Of a DNA stretch of 64,000 nt, positions 27,195-35,850 are shown piece after piece. The notes beneath the pieces were generated by a model. The model did not search any database. It was not told the DNA's origin and saw only the letters and a program-made list of their open reading frames with translations. Origin of the DNA: Nitrosomonadales bacterium (GTDB taxonomy: Bacteria > Pseudomonadota > Gammaproteobacteria > Burkholderiales > Gallionellaceae); the NCBI GenBank assembly GCA_016177795.1, contig JACOUM010000004.1:1-64000 (forward strand). Direction: 5' to 3'. Made by a program: the position numbers and the translations under genes. Within the stretch, counting starts at the first letter, position 1. Every line of letters starts with the position of its first letter.

Positions 27195-27231
27195 CTCCTC
27201 TCCCGCTTGCGGGAGAGGATTGAGGAGAGGG
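27195..27231. repeat. Palindromic repeat, family E (copy 2)
   Basis: CCTCTCCCGCTTGCGGGAGA followed by GGATTGAGGAGAGGG closely matches the unit at 12607-12645. It abuts the stop codon of the ThDP enzyme (27234-27236) and separates it from the citrate-synthase-like gene A. Confidence 0.85.
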
Positions 27232-27233
27232 CT

Positions 27234-28937
27234 TCAACCCAGCGCCCCCAGAACTCTGAGGCGCAGCCCCATCGGCGGAACCTCTTCCTTGTCGACGCGC
27301 ACATCCAGCACAGTCGGCCCCGGACGGCGCAGAATCGCATCCAGGTCGAGGCTTTCGAAATCCTCGGCGGTGCGGATCACATGACCGGGGATGCCCATGG
27401 CTTCTGCCAGCATCCGGAAATCCACGGCCGGCAGATCGACGCCGATCTGTTCCGCGCCAACCAGGCGCTGGCCGTGTTTCACCATGCCCAGTGCCGCGTC
27501 GTTGAGAATCACGAATAGCACGCTGAGTTTCTCGGCCAGCGCCACGGTCATTTCCTGGCCGTTCATCAGCAGGCTGCCATCGCCGGTGATGCAGACCACC
27601 GGCACCGCGCGGTTGGCGAGTGCGGTGCCGACCGCGCCGCCGATGGCCCAGCCCATCGGGGCAAAATTCATCGTGACACGCATCCAGCCTCCAGCGCTGG
27701 GCTGGTGGTCATGCATACCCAGATGATGGATCGCCCATGCGATGCTGCTGCCGGTATCGACCAGGAAACGTGTATCGGGCGGGCTGCGCCAGCCGAGTTC
27801 GCGCATCAGATACTGGGGCTTGATCGGCGCGCCGGGGGATGCAGATCTGAACGGATCATCGACCGAGATTTTTCTGAATCTTCGCTTCTCGCCAGCAGCA
27901 ATCTCTCTCATACCCTCCCTGCGCAGCGTTCGCAGCACCCGCTCCAGCACCAGGCGGATACTGCCGCGCACATGCAGACGCGCCATCGGCGAGCGCGTCA
28001 GGTGCGCCTCGCAGGAATCGATATGCACCAGCCGGTCGTTCAACAGCAAGTCGCTCCAGCCGTTGCTGGTAAACTCGCCTATATCTGTGCCAATCGCAAG
28101 TATCAGGCCGATATTCTCATCCTCCATCGCCTCGGTGGCGGACGCGTGACCGGCAAACCCGAACACCCCAAGGTACGAAGGGTGACGCGGGCTGATGAAT
28201 CCCTTGGCATCGGGTGTGACGACGAAAACCGCGCCCATCCTCTCCACCAGTTCGATAACGAGATCGACGGACTCCCCGCAACCGCTGCCGATCAGCACCA
28301 CGACCCGCTGCGCCTGTGCCAGTTGTGCCTGCAATTCACGCACCGACGCATCATCAACAGCAGACGGCGGCAGCAGCAGATGCGCCAAGTCGAAAGCCGG
28401 CCCGCTTTTCATCAGCGAACGCATCACATCCACCGGAATGCTGAGATGAACCGGCCCCGGGGTCGGCCGGTACGCACTCAGCAGTGCATTGGCCAGCTGT
28501 CTTTCCAGTTGATCGGGATGGGATATCATCGCATTGTAGTGTGTGCAGGTACGAAACATCGCGACCGTGTCTATGCCTCCCATGCCTGCGGATTCCTGCA
28601 TCGCCCCCCGGCCGAGCAAATGCAGCGAGGGTTGGGCGGTAATGACCAGCAGCGGGATTTCGTTTTCATAAGCGCAGGCCACGCCGGTGATCAGGTTGGT
28701 GGCACCCGGACCGGAAGTGGCGCAGCACACGCCGATCCGGCCAGATTCGCGAGCGTAACCGTCGGCCATGAAAGCGGCTCCCGTTTCATGGCGCGCCACG
28801 ACCGGACGCGGCCCGCCGCGCCGGGCGCTGCGCGCGAGCGCGTTGTACAGCGGCTCGATGGCGCCGCCGGGCACACCGAATACGAACTCGACTCCGATTT
28901 GTTCCAGATAGGCGACCAGCAGGTCGGCCGCTTGCAT
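27234..28937 (-). CDS. ThDP-dependent enzyme of the acetolactate synthase family
   Basis: The 567-residue product has the three-domain layout of acetolactate-synthase-like ThDP enzymes: an N-terminal PYR domain with catalytic Glu 51 (VVARHETGAAFMADGYARE) and CATSGPGATNLITG, a middle domain, and a C-terminal PP domain with the Mg-ThDP motif GDGSLLMNGQEM...ILNDAALGMV. No small regulatory subunit gene is near, so an ordinary branched-chain role is unlikely. ATG 28937 gives the family length; an upstream ATG at 29126 would add a 63-residue low-complexity, basic segment unlike any domain. It is the promoter-proximal gene of the six-gene run. Substrate unknown. Confidence 0.82.
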   Translation of the reverse strand: MQAADLLVAYLEQIGVEFVFGVPGGAIEPLYNALARSARRGGPRPVVARHETGAAFMADGYARESGRIGVCCATSGPGATNLITGVACAYENEIPLLVITAQPSLHLLGRGAMQESAGMGGIDTVAMFRTCTHYNAMISHPDQLERQLANALLSAYRPTPGPVHLSIPVDVMRSLMKSGPAFDLAHLLLPPSAVDDASVRELQAQLAQAQRVVVLIGSGCGESVDLVIELVERMGAVFVVTPDAKGFISPRHPSYLGVFGFAGHASATEAMEDENIGLILAIGTDIGEFTSNGWSDLLLNDRLVHIDSCEAHLTRSPMARLHVRGSIRLVLERVLRTLRREGMREIAAGEKRRFRKISVDDPFRSASPGAPIKPQYLMRELGWRSPPDTRFLVDTGSSIAWAIHHLGMHDHQPSAGGWMRVTMNFAPMGWAIGGAVGTALANRAVPVVCITGDGSLLMNGQEMTVALAEKLSVLFVILNDAALGMVKHGQRLVGAEQIGVDLPAVDFRMLAEAMGIPGHVIRTAEDFESLDLDAILRRPGPTVLDVRVDKEEVPPMGLRLRVLGALG

Positions 28938-29244
28938 CGATTGTGCTTCTGCTTCGAGGTCTTTTTCTTGCCGTTTTATTGGCACGCACCCATCCAGTTT
29001 CAAAATCGCGCCGTCTCTTCCGCGCTGCCCAATTTTCGAAGACCGCTTCCTTGCTGTTGCATCATCATGAGAGTCGCTCGCTGTTTCAGTATCAGGCTGG
29101 CTGTATTTCTGCTCTGCATTTTGCATTCCAATACCTTTACCTATTTAGAATGTTATGGTTGATCATTAAGCGCACCGACGGAAATTCCCTGACATTTTTG
29201 CAAAACACCGGAAAAACAGCACTGCAAAATGAACCCGCCTGAAT
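28938..29244 (-). promoter_or_regulatory. Upstream region of the ThDP enzyme operon
   Basis: About 300 bases between the GGDEF/EAL gene and the preferred ThDP start. The half nearest the gene (28938-29126) is an open frame that could encode 63 Ser/Asp/Lys-rich residues, with codon use unlike the gene itself. The distal half (29127-29244) is AT-richer and probably holds the operon promoter. I saw no convincing terminator, riboswitch or operator. Confidence 0.3.
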
Positions 29245-31398
29245 TTATCGGGGGGCCTGCAACTTGTCGTCCACAGCCTGCATTTCGAGAAGCAACTGCT
29301 CGAACTGTTCCACCGGTAACGGATGACTGAAGTAATAGCCCTGTATTTCGTTGCACTTGCGCATTTGCAGGAATTCCAGTTGCTCAGTCGTCTCCACCCC
29401 CTCGGCGATAATGTGCAGCCCCAGGCTGTGCGCCATGGCAATAATTGCCTCGACAATTGCGACGCCGTCGCGGTTGTCCGGCACCTCGCTGACGAATGAA
29501 CGGTCGATTTTCAAAATATCCACGGGCAGACGCTTTAAGTAACTCAGCGAGGAATAACCGGTGCCGAAATCATCGATAGCGATGCGTATACCCAGCGCAT
29601 TGAGCTTCTTCAGGGTTTCGATATTTTCCTCGGCGTGCGTCATGAGCGTGGATTCCGTCAACTCCAATTCCAGGTGATGCGGATCGAACCCGCTATTGCG
29701 CAGAATCTGCAATACTTCTCCGGCAAAATCAACCCGCCTGAATTGCCGTGCAGAAACATTGACCGCCAGGGACAAACGCGGGAACCCGGCTTGCTGCCAG
29801 GACGTTCCCTGCGCGGCAACCTGTTTCAGCACCCATTCGCCGATCGGCAGGATCAGCCCGGTTTCCTCGGCCAACGGAATAAACAGCCCCGGCGAGACCA
29901 AGCCCAAGTCGGGATGATTCCAGCGGATCAGCGCTTCCGCCCCGATGATTCTGCCTTCCGGTAGCGAGAACCGCGGCTGGTAATAAAGCTCGAATTCGCC
30001 TCTGTTCAGCGCATAACGCATGCTGGTTTCCATGGCAAGCCGCTCGAAAGAACGCGCATTCATGCTGGCATGGTAGAACTGGAAATTATTGCGCCCTTCT
30101 TCCTTGGCACGATACATGGCGACATCGGCATTCTTCATCAATGCCTCGGCATTCGTCCCGTCCATGGGATAGTAACTGATGCCAATGCTGGCGCTGATAT
30201 GCAACTCGTGCCCCTCCAGGACCATCGGGAACACGGCTGCATTCAGCAGTTTTTGCGCCACCAGCCGCGCATCCTTCTCATCATTCAGCTCGGGCAGCAA
30301 AATTACGAATTCATCGCCGCCAAGGCGCGACACCGTATCGCCCTGGCGAACGCAACCGGTCAAGCGCACCGCCACCTCCTGCAGCAGCAGGTCCCCAATG
30401 CCGTGCCCAAGCGTGTCGTTGATATTCTTGAAACGGTCCAGGTCGAGAAACATCACTGCTGCTTTGCCATTATCCCGTTGCGCATTGATTAATGCCTGAC
30501 CCAGGCGATCGTTGAAAAGCGTACGGTTGGGCAGGTTGGTGAGCGCATCGTAATGGGCGAGATGGCGCATATGTTCTTCCGTCTGCTTGTGCTCGGTGAT
30601 GTCGGCAAAAATCGAGACATAATGTGAAATCTCGCCGCGATAATTTTTCACCGCATTGATTGTCAGCAGTTCGGCAAAGATTTCGCCATTCTTGCGGCGA
30701 TTCCACACTTCGCCGTTCCATTGCCCTGTTTCCAGCAGGTCCCGCCACAGGGCATGATAAAATCCGGTATCGTGTCTTCCGGAATTCAGTATCTCCGGTG
30801 TCTGGCCGATCACATCCTGTGCAGAATAGCCGGTAATCTCGCAAAAAGCCGCATTGACCGAAATGATGCGGTTATCGCTGTCCGTGATAATAATGGCATC
30901 CGACGACGCATCGAATACCGTGGCGGCCAGCTGAATTTCCAGACCGGCCTTGACGCCCCAGGCGCTCTTCTGTATCGCATGCAGCAACAATTCCGTATTG
31001 ATTGGTTTGATAACATACTTGTCGATACCCAGGTCGATCGCCTTGAGAAAAGATTCCGTTTCGTTGAGCGCCGTGGTGACAATAATCGGCACAGACGGAT
31101 TCTCCCGCTGGATCAATTCAGCCATTTTCAACCCGCTCATCACCGGCATCATGATGTCCGTTACCACCACCTCTGGCCGATGCTGGCGCCACAACTCAAG
31201 TCCCTCCTGGCCGTTCGCCGCGATGTACAGCTTCCCCACCCGCCTCCGGAGAAATTCCGCCAGATGCCTGCGGATATCGGCATCATCCTCGACATAAAGC
31301 ACAGAAATGTTTCTCATCAGGTCGGAGTCATCCCTTCCTGGCGCGGATACAGGAGTCTTTTCTATCCAGGGTCTTTTATGCTGCGACATATCATCCAT
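29245..31398 (-). CDS. Response regulator with REC, PAS, GGDEF and EAL domains (c-di-GMP turnover)
   Basis: The 717-residue protein has a receiver domain (30-148; phosphoacceptor Asp 81 in VVTDIMMPVMSG and KPIN with Lys 131). A PAS domain (about 153-270), a GGDEF domain with intact GGDEF at 360-364 and an RQGD I-site-like motif at 351-354, and an EAL domain with EAL at 488-490, DDFGTGYSSLSYL and EGVET follow. Both the cyclase and phosphodiesterase motifs look intact, so its net activity cannot be predicted. It is the nearest receiver-domain gene to the kinase operon downstream of it on the same strand, making it a candidate but unproven partner. Confidence 0.93.
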   Translation of the reverse strand: MDDMSQHKRPWIEKTPVSAPGRDDSDLMRNISVLYVEDDADIRRHLAEFLRRRVGKLYIAANGQEGLELWRQHRPEVVVTDIMMPVMSGLKMAELIQRENPSVPIIVTTALNETESFLKAIDLGIDKYVIKPINTELLLHAIQKSAWGVKAGLEIQLAATVFDASSDAIIITDSDNRIISVNAAFCEITGYSAQDVIGQTPEILNSGRHDTGFYHALWRDLLETGQWNGEVWNRRKNGEIFAELLTINAVKNYRGEISHYVSIFADITEHKQTEEHMRHLAHYDALTNLPNRTLFNDRLGQALINAQRDNGKAAVMFLDLDRFKNINDTLGHGIGDLLLQEVAVRLTGCVRQGDTVSRLGGDEFVILLPELNDEKDARLVAQKLLNAAVFPMVLEGHELHISASIGISYYPMDGTNAEALMKNADVAMYRAKEEGRNNFQFYHASMNARSFERLAMETSMRYALNRGEFELYYQPRFSLPEGRIIGAEALIRWNHPDLGLVSPGLFIPLAEETGLILPIGEWVLKQVAAQGTSWQQAGFPRLSLAVNVSARQFRRVDFAGEVLQILRNSGFDPHHLELELTESTLMTHAEENIETLKKLNALGIRIAIDDFGTGYSSLSYLKRLPVDILKIDRSFVSEVPDNRDGVAIVEAIIAMAHSLGLHIIAEGVETTEQLEFLQMRKCNEIQGYYFSHPLPVEQFEQLLLEMQAVDDKLQAPR

Positions 31399-31497
31399 TA
31401 ATTATTTCTCTCGCCGGCTGGAGCAACGCGAATTTTAATTCTAACCTTTTCCGGAGCGCCGGGAATGAAGGACTTGCCAACAGCTGCTCCATCAGCC

Positions 31498-32886
31498 CTA
31501 GCGCCCAGCGACGGTCATGCCGTCCACCAGAATAGACCCGCACTGGCGCGAACCCTGCACCAGCATATCATTGCCGGCGGCAACGATGTTGCGGTACATG
31601 TCTTTCAGGTTTCCGGCGATGGTGATTTCCTGCACCGGATACCGGATTTCGCCGTGCTCCACCCAGAAGCCGGCCGCACCGCGCGAATAGTCGCCGGTGA
31701 CATGGTTCACGCCCTGGCCGAGCAACTCGGTGACCAGCAGGCCGCGATCCATCTGTCTCAGCAGCCCGGCAAAGTCGAGTTCACCCCCGCCGGATGCCTT
31801 CAGAATCAGGTTGTGGTTGCCGCCCGCGTTGCCGGTGGTGCGCAGGCCGAGCTTGCGCGCCGAATAGCTGCCGAGGAAATAGCCGCGCAGCACGCCGTTT
31901 TCGATGATACGGCGCGTCTGTACGCGCACACCCTCATCGTCGAACGGGCTGGAGGCCAGACCCTTGCGGATGTCCGGGATATCTTCGATGTTGACATGCG
32001 GTGCAAACACCGGCTGATCCAGTTGATCGAGCAGGAACGAGGACTTGCGGTACAGGCTGCCACCGCTCACCGCAGCGACGAAATGCCCCAGCAGACTTGA
32101 TGCGATCGGTGCCTCGAACAACACCGGCACCTGCATGGTATCAAGCTGGCGCGCATTCAGGCGGCGCACCGTGCGTTGCGCGGCAATCCGCCCGACTTGT
32201 TCCACATCCAGCAAATCGCCCGCATCGCGTGCCACGCTGTACCAGTAGTCGCGCTCCATTGTGTCGTCCTTGCCGGCGATCACCGCGCAACTGATGCTGT
32301 GGCGGGAGCCGGGATAGCCACCGATAAAGCCGAGGCTGTTGGCATGCACGAACTGCGTCTCATGCACGTTCACCGTCGCGCCTTCCGAATTGACTATGCG
32401 CGCATCCGCATCCAGCGCGGACCGTTCGCAGCGTTTGGCCAGTTCGATCGCATCGTCCACCGGCAAATCCCACGGGTGATACAAGTCCAGGTCTGGACAG
32501 TCGCGCGCCAGCAGGTCGGCATCGGGCAAGCCGGAGCAATCGTCCTGCGCGGTATAGCGCGCGATCGACAACGCGGCATCCACCGTATCGCGCACCGCCT
32601 GCGGCGAAAAATCCGAGGTGCTGGCATTACCGCGCTGCTGGCCGATATAGACGGTAATGGCCAAGCCCTTGTCGCGGTTGTATTCGATGGTTTCCACCTC
32701 GCCTTGGCGCACCGTGACCGACTGGCCGAACCCTTCGGAAACATCGGCAGCCGCCGCCGATGCGCCGCGCTGTCTGGCATACGCCAGCATGTCCCGGGCG
32801 ATGCTGCGCAAACCGTCGGCAGGGTTTGAAAACCTGTCCGGTGCAGAGTCAACGGAACGCGGTGCGGATGATACGAGTGTGCTCAT
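31498..32886 (-). CDS. pmbA: Metalloprotease PmbA/TldE
   Basis: PmbA (TldE) acts with TldD in a zinc protease that processes microcin and PQQ-type peptides and degrades CcdA. The 462-residue product has the family features VSEGFGQSVTVRQGEVETIEYNRD (as VRQGEVETIEYNRDKGL), HATNSLGF-like VHANSLGFIGGYPGSRHS, SSPFDDEGVRVQTRRIIENG, and the C-terminal MYRNIVAAGNDM. ATG 32886 was chosen; an upstream extension overlaps the divergent darP gene. TldD itself is not in the window. A link to the CbpA peptide is conceivable but speculative. Confidence 0.95.
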   Translation of the reverse strand: MSTLVSSAPRSVDSAPDRFSNPADGLRSIARDMLAYARQRGASAAAADVSEGFGQSVTVRQGEVETIEYNRDKGLAITVYIGQQRGNASTSDFSPQAVRDTVDAALSIARYTAQDDCSGLPDADLLARDCPDLDLYHPWDLPVDDAIELAKRCERSALDADARIVNSEGATVNVHETQFVHANSLGFIGGYPGSRHSISCAVIAGKDDTMERDYWYSVARDAGDLLDVEQVGRIAAQRTVRRLNARQLDTMQVPVLFEAPIASSLLGHFVAAVSGGSLYRKSSFLLDQLDQPVFAPHVNIEDIPDIRKGLASSPFDDEGVRVQTRRIIENGVLRGYFLGSYSARKLGLRTTGNAGGNHNLILKASGGGELDFAGLLRQMDRGLLVTELLGQGVNHVTGDYSRGAAGFWVEHGEIRYPVQEITIAGNLKDMYRNIVAAGNDMLVQGSRQCGSILVDGMTVAGR

Positions 32887-32950
32887 AACGAAAACGTAAT
32901 TATGACGAAAGGCGGTATCATAGCAGCATCTTATAACCACATTGCACACC

Positions 32951-33475
32951 ATGAATCGGCGCCGCCAACACAGTCAGGATGACGAAGAACCGGAGTTGCC
33001 GCCCAGTAAAACCAGGGTCAAGCAGCAGATGCACGACCTGCAGGACATCGGCGCGGAACTGGTGGCGCTCGGCAAGGACCAGCTCGCGCAGCTCGACTTG
33101 CCGGAAACCCTGCGCGATGCAATCGATGAGATGCACCGCATCAGCAAGTTCGGCGCGCGCAGCCGCCAGATGCAATACATCGGCAAATTGATGCGCGGCG
33201 TGGATCCCGCACCCATCATCGCCAGACTGAACGCATGGAAAGGCGTTTCGCAACAGCATACCGCCCACCTGCACCAGCTGGAACGCTGGCGCGACCGCCT
33301 GCTGGAAAGCGATGGCGCATTGACCGAACTGCTCGCCGCCTATCCGCAGACCGACGTGCAGCATCTGCGCGCGCTGATCCGCAACGCCAAAAAGGAACAG
33401 GAGGCCGGCAAGCCGCCCAAGAGCTTCCGCGAGATTTTTCAGGTGCTGAAAGAAATGATCCCCGAGCCAACGTAG
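32951..33475 (+). CDS. darP: Ribosome-associated protein DarP (YjgA, DUF615)
   Basis: DarP binds pre-50S particles and helps large-subunit assembly. The 174-residue, highly charged helical product has the conserved region SKTRVKQQMHDLQDIGAELV, LPETLRDAI, RSRQMQYIGKLMR and HLRALIRNAKKEQ, typical of DUF615. It is divergent from pmbA, a pairing conserved in many betaproteobacteria. ATG 32951 is preferred over an upstream TTG. Confidence 0.93.
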   Translation: MNRRRQHSQDDEEPELPPSKTRVKQQMHDLQDIGAELVALGKDQLAQLDLPETLRDAIDEMHRISKFGARSRQMQYIGKLMRGVDPAPIIARLNAWKGVSQQHTAHLHQLERWRDRLLESDGALTELLAAYPQTDVQHLRALIRNAKKEQEAGKPPKSFREIFQVLKEMIPEPT

Positions 33476-33507
33476 CACCGGGCTGACATAACCCGCATCG
33501 CAAAACC

Positions 33508-34173
33508 ATGACTGCTCTTCTTCCGCACATCACCCTCGAATCCGGCAAACAGCCGCAGCACAGCATCATCTGGCTGCACGGCCTGGGTGCCGACGGACAG
33601 GATTTCGTCCCCGTTGCCGATGAATTGAATTTGCCTGTCGCCGTGCGCTATATCTTTCCGCATGCGCCGCAACGCCCGGTCACCATCAACGGCGGTTTCG
33701 TGATGCGCGCGTGGTACGACATCGCCAAGCCTGATATCGGAGTGCAGCAGGATGAGGCGGGAATTCGCGCCTCGCAGGCATCGATCGAAGCGCTGATTGC
33801 ACAGGAAGTGGCGCGCGGGATTGCACCAAGCAACATTTTTCTCGCCGGATTTTCCCAGGGCGGCGCCATCGTGCTGCACACCGCATTGCGGCAAACCACC
33901 CCGCTGGGCGGAGTGCTGGCGCTTTCGACCTACCTGCCGCTGGCCGAGACGGTGCCCCATGAAGCGCAGGCAAGCGCACGGACTACGCCGATCTTCATGG
34001 CGCACGGTCGCAGTGACACGGTCGTGCCTTATGCATCGGGGGCTACCTCAAGGGATGCGCTGCTCAAACTTGGCTATACGGTGCAATGGCATGAATACGC
34101 CATGCCGCATTCGGTATGCGAGGCGGAGTTGCGCGATATCGAAACCTGGCTGACAGATGCGCTGCGTAAATAA
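33508..34173 (+). CDS. Carboxylesterase / phospholipase of the alpha/beta hydrolase fold
   Basis: The 221-residue cytoplasmic hydrolase belongs to the short carboxylesterase/acyl-protein-thioesterase family. It has the oxyanion region WLHGLGADGQDF, the nucleophile elbow AGFSQGGA (Ser 116), the acid MAHGRSDTVVP (Asp 170) and the base MPHSV (His 201). The triad is intact. Natural substrates are unclear; small esters or lysophospholipids are typical. It starts 32 bases after darP and may share its transcript. Confidence 0.88.
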   Translation: MTALLPHITLESGKQPQHSIIWLHGLGADGQDFVPVADELNLPVAVRYIFPHAPQRPVTINGGFVMRAWYDIAKPDIGVQQDEAGIRASQASIEALIAQEVARGIAPSNIFLAGFSQGGAIVLHTALRQTTPLGGVLALSTYLPLAETVPHEAQASARTTPIFMAHGRSDTVVPYASGATSRDALLKLGYTVQWHEYAMPHSVCEAELRDIETWLTDALRK

Positions 34174-34223
34174 ACAGGGTTGGTGAGAGATGCACCCCAT
34201 CCGGCAGCAACGCAAATAACATC

Positions 34224-35837
34224 ATGTTGCAACTGACCGAAATCAAATTACCGCTGGCTCATGCCGAAGGAGCAATCAGCAAAGCCATCATCGAGCGGCT
34301 GGGTATTGCCGCGGATGACCTGACCGGTTACACCGTCTTCCGGCGCGGTGTGGATGCGCGCAAGAAAAGCAACCTCCGGTTCATTTATACGCTGCATGTG
34401 GCGGTGCGCGACGAAGCGGCGGTTCTGGAACGCTGCAAGAACGACCCGCATGTCAAACCCGCGCCGGATACCGCTTATCACTTCGTGACCCATGCTCCGC
34501 AGAACCTGAAGTCAAAACCTGTGGTGATCGGCATGGGCCCCGCCGGCCTGTTCGCCGGACTGATCCTCGCGCAGATGGGCTTCCGCCCGCTGATCCTGGA
34601 ACGCGGCAAGGCGGTACGCGAACGAACAAAAGATACCTTCGGGCTGTGGCGGCAGGGCGTGCTTAACCCGGAATCCAATGTGCAATTCGGCGAAGGCGGC
34701 GCGGGCACCTTCTCCGACGGCAAGCTGTACAGCCAGATCAAGGACTCCAGACACCTCGGCAGGAAAGTGCTGGAGGAATTCGTCAGGGCGGGCGCGCCGG
34801 AAGAAATTCTGTATGTCAGCCATCCGCATATCGGCACCTTCCGCTTGGTGGGCATGGTGGAGAAGATGCGCGAAACCATCCAGTCGCTAGGCGGTGAAAT
34901 CCGCTTCCAGAGCCGCGTGGACGACATCGAAATCGCGAACGGCAAGGTGCGTGCAGTCATGCTCGCCAATGGTGAGCGCATCGCCACCGATCATCTGGTG
35001 CTGGCCATCGGCCACAGCGCGCGCGACACCTTCGAGATGCTGCATCGGCGCGGCGTGACTATCGAAGCCAAGCCGTTCTCGATCGGCCTGCGCATCGAGC
35101 ATCCGCAATCGCTGATCGACCGCGCGCGCTACGGCAGCAACGCGGGCAACCCGCTGCTCGGTGCGGCGGATTACAAGCTGGTGCATCACGCCGGCAACGG
35201 ACGCTCGGTGTACAGCTTCTGCATGTGCCCCGGCGGCACGGTAGTCGCCGCCACCTCGGAAGCGGGGCGAGTGGTCACTAACGGCATGAGCCAGTATTCG
35301 CGCAACGAACGCAACGCCAACAGCGGCATCGTGGTCGGCGTTTCGCCGGAAGATTATCCCGGCGGCCCGCTCGCCGGCATCGAATTCCAGCGCTATTGGG
35401 AAGCGCGTGCCTTCGAACTGGGCGGCAACAACTACTGCGCACCAGGCCAACTGGTCGGCGATTTTCTGGCGGGCAGGCCTTCGCGCAACTTTGGCGCGGT
35501 GCAGCCGTCCTATACACCCGGCGTGCATTTGACCGATTTGTCCAGTGCGCTGCCGGATTATGCGATTGCTGCGATCCGCGAAGCCCTGCCCATCTTCGCA
35601 AAACAGATCAAGGCATTCGACCTTGCGGACGCGGTGCTGACCGGCGTGGAGACGCGCACTTCGTCGCCGCTGCGCATCAAGCGCCACGACGATGACTTGC
35701 AAAGCGTTAATACCGCCGGGTTGTATCCCGCCGGGGAAGGCGCAGGCTACGCGGGCGGGATACTTTCCGCGGCAGTGGACGGCATCCGGATTGCCGAAGC
35801 GGTGGCGTTGAGTATGATGCGCACAAGCACATGTTGA
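34224..35837 (+). CDS. FAD-dependent oxidoreductase of the COG2509 type
   Basis: The 537-residue protein has an N-terminal non-Rossmann region of about 95 residues, then the FAD-binding motif VVIGMGPAGLFAGLILAQMG and LILERGKAVRERT. Family signatures FGEGGAGTFSDGKLYSQIKD, HPHIGTFRLV and CPGGTVVAATSEAG follow, with the C-terminal YPAGEGAGYAGGILSAA. This matches the widely conserved, functionally uncharacterised FAD dehydrogenase family COG2509. Its substrate is unknown. It is followed 13 bases later by another flavoenzyme gene, so the two probably form an operon. Confidence 0.85.
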   Translation: MLQLTEIKLPLAHAEGAISKAIIERLGIAADDLTGYTVFRRGVDARKKSNLRFIYTLHVAVRDEAAVLERCKNDPHVKPAPDTAYHFVTHAPQNLKSKPVVIGMGPAGLFAGLILAQMGFRPLILERGKAVRERTKDTFGLWRQGVLNPESNVQFGEGGAGTFSDGKLYSQIKDSRHLGRKVLEEFVRAGAPEEILYVSHPHIGTFRLVGMVEKMRETIQSLGGEIRFQSRVDDIEIANGKVRAVMLANGERIATDHLVLAIGHSARDTFEMLHRRGVTIEAKPFSIGLRIEHPQSLIDRARYGSNAGNPLLGAADYKLVHHAGNGRSVYSFCMCPGGTVVAATSEAGRVVTNGMSQYSRNERNANSGIVVGVSPEDYPGGPLAGIEFQRYWEARAFELGGNNYCAPGQLVGDFLAGRPSRNFGAVQPSYTPGVHLTDLSSALPDYAIAAIREALPIFAKQIKAFDLADAVLTGVETRTSSPLRIKRHDDDLQSVNTAGLYPAGEGAGYAGGILSAAVDGIRIAEAVALSMMRTSTC

Positions 35838-35850
35838 TGACTGGAGTGAC

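Noticed and set aside
28938-29126. A 63-residue N-terminal extension of the ThDP enzyme
   Set aside because: It is low-complexity, basic and Ser/Asp-rich with codon use unlike the gene; the ATG at 28937 gives the normal family length.
27705-29162. A 485-codon plus-strand frame antisense to the ThDP enzyme
   Set aside because: The ThDP enzyme is well supported on the minus strand by catalytic motifs, and this frame shows no domain.
29160-29240. Terminator or riboswitch between the GGDEF/EAL gene and the ThDP enzyme
   Set aside because: Only weak TTTTGCA/TGCAAAA complementarity was seen, with no stable stem and T-run or conserved aptamer blocks.
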